Shown: piece by piece, positions 54,526-63,837 of the stretch | Layout of the letters: each line of letters begins with the position of its first letter | Position numbering within the stretch: position 1 is the stretch's first letter | DNA from: Cavia porcellus | Lineage: Eukaryota > Chordata > Mammalia > Rodentia > Caviidae | Assembly (NCBI RefSeq): GCF_034190915.1 | Contig: NW_026947699.1 | Location: 124,001-188,000, forward strand | Direction of reading: 5' to 3' | DNA length: 64,000 nt | The notes under the pieces: generated by a model | Told to the model about the DNA's origin: nothing | What the model saw: only the letters and a program-made list of their open reading frames with translations | The model's database searches: none | Position numbers and translations under genes: made by a program

Positions 54526-55329
54526 TCCTACTAGTGAATCTAATGTAACACACACCCATACGATGCGCACCACCCCGTGATGTTTTTCTCACTCCTACTA
54601 GTGAATCTAATGTAACACACACCCATACGATGCGCACCACCCCGTGATGTTTTTCCCACTCCTACTAGTGAATCTAATGTAACACACACCCATACGATGC
54701 GCACCACCCCGTGATGTTTTTCCCACTCCTACTAGTGAATCTAATGTAACACACACCCATACGATGCGCACCACCCCGTGATGTTTTTCCCACTCCTACT
54801 AGTGAATCTAATGTAACACACACCCATACAATGCGCACCACCCCGTGATGTTTTTCTCACTCCTACTAGTCAATCTAATGTAACACACACCCATACAATG
54901 CGCACCACCCCGTGATGTTATTCCCACTCCTACTAGTGAATCTAATGTAACACACACCCATACAATGCGCACCACCCGGTGATGTTTTTCCCACTCCTAC
55001 TAGTGAATGTAATGTAACACACACCCATACAATGCGCACCACCCCGTGATGTTTTTCTCACTGCTACTAGTGAATGTAATGTAACACACACCCATACAAT
55101 GCGCACCACCCCGTGATGTTTTTCTCACTCCTACTAGTGAATGTAATGTAACACACACCCATACAATGCGCACCACCCCGTGATGTTTTTCTCACTCCTA
55201 CTAGTGAATGTAATGTAACACACACCCATACAATGCGCACCACCCCGTGATGTTTTTCTCACTCCTACTAGTGAATGTAATGTAACACACACCCATAAAA
55301 TGCGCACCACCCCGTGATGTTTTTCTCAC

Positions 55330-55397
55330 TCCTACTAGTGAATGTAATGTAACACACACCCATACAATGCGCACCACCCCGTGATGTTTTTTCTCAC
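55330..55397 (+). repeat. 68-bp monomer (T5 to T6)
   Basis: Again directly before a gtcaatct monomer, as at 54258. Confidence 0.95.
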
Positions 55398-55531
55398 TCC
55401 TACTAGTCAATCTAATGTAACACACACCCATACAATGCGCACCACCCCGTGATGTTTTTCTCACTCCTACTAGTGAATCTAATGTAACACACACCCATAC
55501 AATGCGCACCACCCCGTGATGTTTTTCTCAC

Positions 55532-55597
55532 TCCTACTAGTAATCTAATGTAACACACACCCATACAATGCGCACCACCCCGTGATGTTTTTCTCAC
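55532..55597 (+). repeat. 66-bp monomer (tactagtaatct)
   Basis: m11 is lost between tactagt and aatct. It is one of the few length changes outside a homopolymer. Confidence 0.95.
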
Positions 55598-55932
55598 TCC
55601 TACTAGTGAATCTAATGTAACACACACCCATACAATGCGCACCACCCCGTGATGTTTTTCTCACTCCTACTAGTGAATCTAATGTAACACACACCCATAC
55701 AATGCGCACCACCCCGTGATGTTTTTCTCACTCCTACTAGTGAATGTAATGTAACACACACCCATACAATGCGCACCACCCCGTGATGTTTTTCTCACTC
55801 CTACTAGTGAATGTAATGTAACACACACCCATACAATGCGCACCACCCCGTGATGTTTTTCTCACTCCTACTAGTGAATGTAATGTAACACACACCCATA
55901 CAATGCGCACCACCCCGTGATGTTTTTCTCAC

Positions 55933-58008
55933 TCCTACTAGTGAATGTAATGTAACACACACCCATACAATGCGCACCACCCCGTGATGTTTTTCTCACT
56001 CCTACTAGTCAATCTAATGTAACACACACCAATACAATGCGCACCACCCCGTGATGTTTTTCTCACTCCTACTAGTGAATCTAATGTAACACACACCCAT
56101 ACAATGCGCACCACCCCGTGATGTTTTTCTCACTCCTACTAGTGAATCTAATGTAACACACACCCATACAATGCGCACCACCCCGTGATGTTTTTCTCAC
56201 TCCTACTAGTGAATCTAATGTAACACACACCCATACAAAGCGCACCACCCCGTGATGTTTTTCTCACTCCTACTAGTGAATCTAATGTAACACACACCCA
56301 TACAATGCGCACCACCCCGTGATGTTTTTCTCACTCCTACTAGTGAATCTAATGTAACACACACCCATACAATGCGCACCACCCCGTGATGTTTTTCCCA
56401 CTCCTACTAGTGAATCTAATGTAACACACACCCATACAATGCGCACCACCCCGTGATGTTTTTCCCACTCCTACTAGTGAATCTAATGTAACACACACCC
56501 ATACAATGCGCACCACCCCGTGATGTTTTTCCACTCCTACTAGTGAATCTAATGTAACACACACCCATACAATGCGCACCACCCCGTGATGTTTTTCCCA
56601 CTCCTACTAGTGAATGTAATGTAACACACACCCATACAATGCGCACCACCCCGTGATGTTTTTCCCACTGCTACTAGTGAATGTAATGTAACACACACCC
56701 ATACAATGCGCACCACCCCGTGATGTTTTTCCCACTGCTACTAGTGAATGTAATGTAACACGCACGCATACAATGCGCACCACCCCGTGATGTTTTTCCC
56801 ACTCCTACTAGTGAATGTAATGTAACACACACCCATACAATGCGCACGACCCCGTGATGTTTTTCTCACTCCTACTAGTGAATCTAATGTAACACATACC
56901 CATACAATGCGCACCACCCCGTGATGTTTTTCTCACTCCTACTAGTGAATCTAATGTAACACACACCCGTACAATGCGCACCACCCCGTGATGTTTTTCT
57001 CACTCCTACTAGTGAATGTAATGTAACACACACCCGTACAATGCGCACCACCCCGTGATGTTTTTCTCACTCCTACTAATGAATGTAATGTAACACACAC
57101 CCGTACAATGCGCACCACCCCGTGATGTTTTTCTCACTCCTACTAGTGCATGTAATGTAACACACACCCGTACAGTGCGCACCACGCCGTGATGTTTTTC
57201 TCACTCCTACTAGTGAATGTAATGTAACACACACCCGTACAGTGCGCACCACCCCGTGATGTTTTTCTCACTCCTACTAGTGAATGTAATGTAACACACA
57301 CCCATACAGTGCGCACCACCCCGTGATGTTTTTCTCACTCCTACTAGTGAATGTAATGTAACACACACCCATACAGTACGCACCACCCCGTGATGCTTTT
57401 CTCACTCCTACTAGTGAATCTTATGTAACACACACCCATACAGTGCGCACCACCCCGTGATGCTTTTCTCACTCCTACTAGTGAATCTAATGTAACACAC
57501 ACCCGTACAATGCGCACCACCCCGTGATGTTTTTCTCACTCCTACTAGTGAATGTAATGTAACACACACCCGTACAATGCGCACCACCCCGTGATGTTTT
57601 TCTCACTCCTACTAGTGAATGTAATGTAACACACACCCGTACAATGCGCACCACCCCGTGATGTTTTTCTCACTCCTACTAGTGTATGTAATGTAACACA
57701 CACCCGTACAGTGTGCACCACGCCGTGATGTTTTTCTCACTCCTACTAGTGAATGTAATGTAACACACACCCGTACAGTGCGCACCACCCCGTGATGTTT
57801 TTCTCACTCCTACTAGTGAATGTAATGTAACACACACCCATACAGTGCGCACCACCCCGTGATGTTTTTCTCACTCCTACTAGTGAATGTAATGTAACAC
57901 ACACCCATACAGTGCGCACCACCCCGTGATTCTTTTCTCACTCCTACTAGTGAATCTAATGTAACACACACCCATACAGTGCGCACCACCCCGTGATGTT
58001 TTTCTCAC
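55933..58008 (+). repeat. 31-monomer tandem duplication, copy 1
   Basis: 2076 bp (31 x 67 less 1). gtcaatct (56000 and 58076) and acaaag (56235 and 58311) recur at 2076 bp. Further in, gcacgacc (56844 and 58854) recurs at 2010 bp, so copy 2 lacks one monomer. Confidence 0.88.
56469..56534 (+). repeat. 66-bp monomer (tttttcccac to tttttccac)
   Basis: In the ccc run after the 56201 acaaag marker. The 58277 copy is intact here. Confidence 0.95.
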
Positions 58009-60018
58009 TCCTACTAGTGAATGTAATGTAACACACACCCATACAATGCGCACCACCCCGTGATGTTTTTCTCACTCCTACTAGTCAATCTAATGTAACA
58101 CACACCCATACAATGCGCACCACCCCGTGATGTTTTTCTCACTCCTACTAGTGAATCTAATGTAACACACACCCATACAATGCGCACCACCCCGTGATGT
58201 TTTTCTCACTCCTACTAGTGAATCTAATGTAACACACACCCATACAATGCGCACCACCCCGTGATGTTTTTCTCACTCCTACTAGTGAATCTAATGTAAC
58301 ACACACCCATACAAAGCGCACCACCCCGTGATGTTTTTCTCACTCCTACTAGTGAATCTAATGTAACACACACCCATACAATGCGCACCACCCCGTGATG
58401 TTTTTCTCACTCCTACTAGTGAATCTAATGTAACACACACCCATACAATGCGCACCACCCCGTGATGTTTTTCCCACTCCTACTAGTGAATCTAATGTAA
58501 CACACACCCATACAATGCGCACCACCCCGTGATGTTTTTCCCACTCCTACTAGTGAATCTAATGTAACACACACCCATACAATGCGCACCACCCCGTGAT
58601 GTTTTTCCCACTCCTACTAGTGAATGTAATGTAACACACACCCATACAATGCGCACCACCCCGTGATGTTTTTCCCACTGCTACTAGTGAATGTAATGTA
58701 ACACACACCCATACAATGCGCACCTCCCCGTGATGTTTTTCCCACTGCTACTAGTGAATGTAAAGTAACACACACGCATACAATGCGCACCACCCCGTGA
58801 TGTTTTTCCCACTCCTACTAGTGAATGTAATGTAACACACACCCATACAATGCGCACGACCCCGTGATGTTTTTCTCACTCCTACTAGTGAATCTAATGT
58901 AACAAACACCCATACAATACGCACCACCCCGTGATGTTTTTCTCACTCCTACTAGTGAATCTAATGTAACACACACCCGTACAATGCGCACCACCCCGTG
59001 ATGTTTTTCTCACTCCTACTAGTGCATGTAATGTAACACACACCCATACAATGCGCACCACCCCGTGATGTTTTTCTCACTCCTACTAGTGAATGTAATG
59101 TAACACACACCCATACAATGCTCACCACCCCGTGATGTTTTTCTCACTCCTACTAGTGAATCTAATGTAACACACACCCATACAATACGCACCACGCCGT
59201 GATGTTTTTCTCACTCCTACTAGTGAATGTAATGTAACACACACCCGTACAGTGCGCACCACCCCGTGATGTTTTTCTCACTCCTACTAGTGAATGTAAT
59301 GTAACACACACCCGTACAGTGCGCACCACCCCGTGATGTTTTTCTCACTCCTACTAGTGAATGTAATGTAACACACACCCATACAGTGCGCACCACCCCG
59401 TGATGCTTTTCTCACTCCTACTAGTGAATCTAATGTAACACACACCCATACAGTGCGCACCACCCCGTGATGCTTTTCTCACTCCTACTAGTGAATCTAA
59501 TGTAACACACACCCGTACAATGCGCACCACCCCGTGATGTTTTTCTCACTCCTACTAGTGAATGTAATGTAACACACACCCGTACAATGCGCACCACCCC
59601 GTGATGTTTTTCTCACTCCTACTAGTGAATGTAATGTAACACACACCCGTACAATGTGCACCACCCCGTGATGTTTTTCTCACTCCTACTAGTGTATGTA
59701 ATGTAACACACACCCGTACAGTGCGCACCACGCCGTGATGTTTTTCTCACTCCTACTAGTGAATGTAATGTAACACACACCCGTACAGTGCGCACCACGC
59801 CGTGATGTTTTTCTCACTCCTACTAGTGAATGTAATGTAACACACACCCATACAGTGCGCACCACCCCGTGATGTTTTTCTCACTCCTACTAGTGAATGT
59901 AATGTAACACACACCCATACAGTGCGCACCACCCCGTGATGCTTTTCTCACTCCTACTAGTGAATCTAATTTAACACACACCCATACAGTGCGCACCACC
60001 CCGTGATGCTTTTCTCAC
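58009..60018 (+). repeat. 31-monomer tandem duplication, copy 2 (30 monomers)
   Basis: It repeats gtcaatct, acaaag, ccc run, acacgcat, gcacgacc, cgtac, gtgta/cacgcc, cagtg and gatgcttt. The match fails at about 60019, where further gatgcttt monomers follow. Confidence 0.85.
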
Positions 60019-60554
60019 TCCTACTAGTGAATCTAATGTAACACACACCCATACAGTGCGCACCACCCCGTGATGCTTTTCTCACTCCTACTAGTGAATC
60101 TAATGTAACACACACCCATACAGTGCGCACCACCCCGTGATGTTTTTCTCACTCCTACTAGTGAATCTAATGTAACACACACCCATACAGTGCGCACCAC
60201 CCCGTGATGTTTTTCTCACTCCTAGTAGTGAATCTAATGTAACACACACCCATACAATGCGCACCACCCCGTGATGTTTTTCTCACTCCTACTAGTGAAT
60301 CTAATGTAACACACAATCATACAATGCGCACCACCCCGTGATGTTTTTCTCACTGCTACTAGTGAATGTAATGTAACACACACCCATACAATGCGCACCA
60401 CCCCGTGATGTTTTTCTCACTGCTACTAGTGAATGTAATGTAACACACACCCATACGATGCGCACCACCCCGTGATGTTTTTCTCACTCCTACTAGTGAA
60501 TGTAATGTAACACACACCCATACGATGCGCACCACCCCGTGATGTTTTTCTCAC

Positions 60555-61023
60555 TGCTACTAGTGAATGTAGTGTAACACACACCCATACGATGCGCACC
60601 ACCCCGTGATGTTTTTCTCACTCCTACTAGTGAATGTAGTGTAACACACACCCATACGATGCGCACCACCCCGTGATGTTTTTCTCACTCCTACTAGTGA
60701 ATGTAGTGTAACACACACCCATACGATGCGCACCACCCCGTGATGTTTTTCTCACTCCTACTCGTGAATGTAGTGTAACACACACCCATACGATGCGCAC
60801 CACCCCGTGATGTTTTTCTCACTCCTACTAGTGAATGTAGTGTAACACACACCCATACGATGCGCACCACCCCGTGATGTTTTTCTCACTCCTACTAGTG
60901 AATGTAGTGTAACACACACCCATACGATGCGCACCACCCCGTGATGTTTTTCTCACTCCTACTAGTGAATGTAGTGTAACACACACCCATACGATGCGCA
61001 CCACCCCGTGATGTTTTTCTCAC
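60555..61023 (+). repeat. m18-G/m37-G subfamily cluster (7 monomers)
   Basis: It starts with a gctac monomer and contains one tactcg monomer. It is preceded by two gtaatg/cgatg monomers and, further up, by the acaatcat monomer. Confidence 0.92.
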
Positions 61024-61693
61024 TCCTACTAGTGAATGTAATGTAACACACACCCATACAATGCGCACCACCCCGTGATGTTTTTCTCACTCCTACTAGT
61101 GAATCTAATGTAACACACACCCATACAATGCGCACCACCCCGTGATGTTTTTCTCACTCCTACTAGTGAATCTAATGTAACACACACCCATACAATGCGC
61201 ACCACCCCGTGATGTTTTTCTCACTCCTACTAGTGAATGTAATGTAACACACACCCCTACAATGCGCACCACCCCGTGATGTTTTTCTCACTCCTACTAG
61301 TGAATGTAATGTAACACACACCCGTACAATGCGCACCACCCCGTGATGTTTTTCTCACTCCTACTAGTGTATGTAATGTAACACACACCCGTACAATGCG
61401 CACCACCCCGTGATGTTTTTCTCACTCCTACTAGTGAATGTAATGTAACACACACCCGTACAGTGCGCACCACCCCGTGATGTTTTTCTCACTCCTACTA
61501 GTGAATGTAATGTAACACACACCCATACAGTGCGCACCACCCCGTGATGTTTTTCTCACTCCTACTAGTGAATGTAATGTAACACACACCCATACAGTGC
61601 GCACCACCCCGTGATGCTTTTCTCACTCCTACTAGTGAATGTAATGTAACACACACCCATACAGTGCGCACCACCCCGTGATGCTTTTCTCAC

Positions 61694-61827
61694 TCCTACT
61701 AGTGAATGTAGTGTAACACACACCCATACGATGCGCACCACCCCGTGATGTTTTTCTCACTCCTACTAGTGAATGTAGTGTAACACACACCCATACAATG
61801 CGCACCACCCCGTGATGTTTTTCTCAC
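61694..61827 (+). repeat. Isolated m18-G pair at a duplication junction
   Basis: 61694 is gtagtg/cgatg and 61761 is gtagtg/acaatg. The second looks recombinant, joining the left half of the cluster type to the right half of the gaatct type, as expected at an exchange point. Confidence 0.8.
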
Positions 61828-63234
61828 TCCTACTAGTGAATATAATGTAACACACAATCATACAATGCGCACCACCCCGTGATGTTTTTCTCACTGCTAC
61901 TAGTGAATGTAATGTAACACACACCCATACAATGCGCACCACCCCGTGATGTTTTTCTCACTGCTACTAGTGAATGTAATGTAACACACACCCATACGAT
62001 GCGCACCACCCCGTGATGTTTTTCTCACTCCTACTAGTGAATGTAATGTAACACACACCCATACGATGCGCTCCACCCCGTGATGTTTTTCTCACTGCTA
62101 CTAGTGAATGTAGTGTAACACACACCCATACGATGCGCACCACCCCGTGATGTTTTTCTCACACCTACTAGTGAATGTAGTGTAACACACACCCATACGA
62201 TGCGCACCACCCCGTGATGTTTTTCTCACTCCTACTAGTGAATGTAGTGTAACACACACCCATACGATGCGCACCACCCCGTGATGTTTTTCTCACTCCT
62301 ACTCGTGAATGTAGTGTAACACACACCCATACGATGCGCACCACCCCGTGATGTTTTTCTCACTCCTACTAGTGAATGTAGTGTAACACACACCCATACG
62401 ATGCGCACCACCCCGTGATGTTTTTCTCACTCCTACTAGTGAATGTAGTGTAACACACACCCATACGATGCGCACCACCCCGTGATGTTTTTCTCACTCC
62501 TACTAGTGAATGTAGTGTAACACACACCCATACGATGCGCACCACCCCATGATGTTTTTCTCACTCCTACTAGTGAATCTAATGTAACACACACCCATAC
62601 AATGCGCACCACCCCGTGATGTTTTTCTCACTCCTACTAGTGAATCTAATGTAACACACACCCATACAATGCGCACCACCCCGTGATATTTTTCTCACTC
62701 CTACTAGTGAATCTAATGTAACACACACCCATACAATGCGCACCACCCCGTGATGTTTTTCTCACTCCTACTAGTGAATGTAATGTAACACACACCCCTA
62801 CAATGCGCACCACCCCGTGATGTTTTTCTCACTCCTACTAGTGAATGTAATGTAACACACACCCGTACAATGCGCACCACCCCGTGATGTTTTTCTCACT
62901 CCTACTAGTGTATGTAATGTAACACACACCCGTACAATGCGCACCACCCCGTGATGTTTTTCTCTCTCCTACTAGTGAATGTAATGTAACACACACCCGT
63001 ACAGTGCGCACCACCCCGTGATGTTTTTCTCACTCCTACTAGTGAATGTAATGTAACACACACCCATACAGTGCGCACCACCCCGTGATGTTTTTCTCAC
63101 TCCTACTAGTGAATGTAATGTAACACACACCCATACAGTGCGCACCACCCCGTGATGCTTTTCTCACTCCTACTAGTGAATGTAATGTAACACACACCCA
63201 TACAGTGCGCACCACCCCGTGATGCTTTTCTCAC
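61828..63234 (+). repeat. 23-monomer tandem duplication, copy 2
   Basis: It repeats acaatcat, gctac, the m18-G/m37-G cluster, gaatct, ccccta, cgtac, gtgta, cagtg and gatgcttt. Private changes are gaatata in the first monomer, gctccacc near 62070, cacacctac at 62161 and ctctctcc near 62961. Confidence 0.9.
62096..62564 (+). repeat. m18-G/m37-G subfamily cluster (7 monomers)
   Basis: Copy of 60555-61023 at 1541 bp. Private changes are cacaccta at 62161 and ccccatg near 62547. Confidence 0.92.
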
Positions 63235-63502
63235 TCCTACTAGTGAATGTAATGTAACACACACCCATACAGTGCGCACCACCCCGTGATGCTTTTCTCA
63301 CTCCTACTAGTGAATCTAATGTAACACACACCCATACAGTGCGCACCACCCCGTGATGTTTTTCTCACTCCTACTAGTGAATCTAATGTAACACACACCC
63401 ATACAGTGCGCACCACCACGTGATGTTTTTCTCACTCCTAGTAGTGAATCTAATGTAACACACACCCATACAGTGCGCACCACCCCGTGATGCTTTTCTA
63501 AC
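63168..63502 (+). repeat. 5-monomer tandem duplication, copy 1
   Basis: 335 bp: two gatgcttt monomers, a gatgtttt monomer, the ccaccacgtg monomer (63413) and a tagtag (m7 G) monomer. Confidence 0.78.
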
Positions 63503-63837
63503 TCCTACTAGTGAATGTAATGTAACACACACCCATACAGTGCGCACCACCCCGTGATGCTTTTCTCACTCCTACTAGTGAATCTAATGTAACACACACC
63601 CATACAGTGCGCACCACCCCGTGATGCTTTTCTCACTCCTACTAGTGAATCTAATGTAACACACACCCATACAGTGCGCACCACCCCGTGATGTTTTTCT
63701 CACTCCTACTAGTGAATCTAATGTAACACACACCCATACAGTGCGCACCACCACGTGATGTTTTTCTCACTCCTAGTAGTGAATCTAATGTAACACACAC
63801 CCATACAATGCGCACCACCCCGTGATGTTTTTCTCAC
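63503..63837 (+). repeat. 5-monomer tandem duplication, copy 2
   Basis: ccaccacgtg (63748) followed by tagtag recurs exactly 335 bp after its first occurrence. This is the shortest clear block duplication in the window apart from single-monomer gains. Confidence 0.78.

Larger units (their letters stand above)
49703..56200 (+). repeat. 6.5-kb (97-monomer) tandem duplication, second copy (copy C)
   Basis: Offset is 6496 bp at the left and 6498 bp at the right, that is 97 monomers less private indels. The junction is sharp: at 49703 the sequence jumps from gaatct/acaatg to the m18-G/cgatg monomers seen at 43207, and at 56201 it leaves the match. This copy has 3 monomers in the 50440 cluster where the first has 4, and a compensating gain elsewhere. 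It also holds an unusual share of the off-length monomers. Confidence 0.92.
60287..61827 (+). repeat. 23-monomer tandem duplication, copy 1
   Basis: 1541 bp (23 x 67). acaatcat (60313 and 61854) and ccccta (61254 and 62795) recur at exactly 1541 bp. The last two monomers (61694 and 61761) carry m18 G and are not matched in copy 2, so a second rearrangement lies at the junction. Confidence 0.9.

Noticed and set aside
28473..56200. A single fixed higher-order repeat covering the array
   Set aside because: Block periods are 5, 7, 9, 22, 23, 28, 29, 31, 35, about 70, 97 and 152 monomers, with no common multiple. Nested independent duplications fit better.
5902..56649. Open reading frames of 61-103 codons on the minus strand
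   Set aside because: They are repeat-encoded, arise where an indel or a lost stop shifts the frame, have no unique sequence, and disappear in the exact 67-bp runs. Not annotated as genes.
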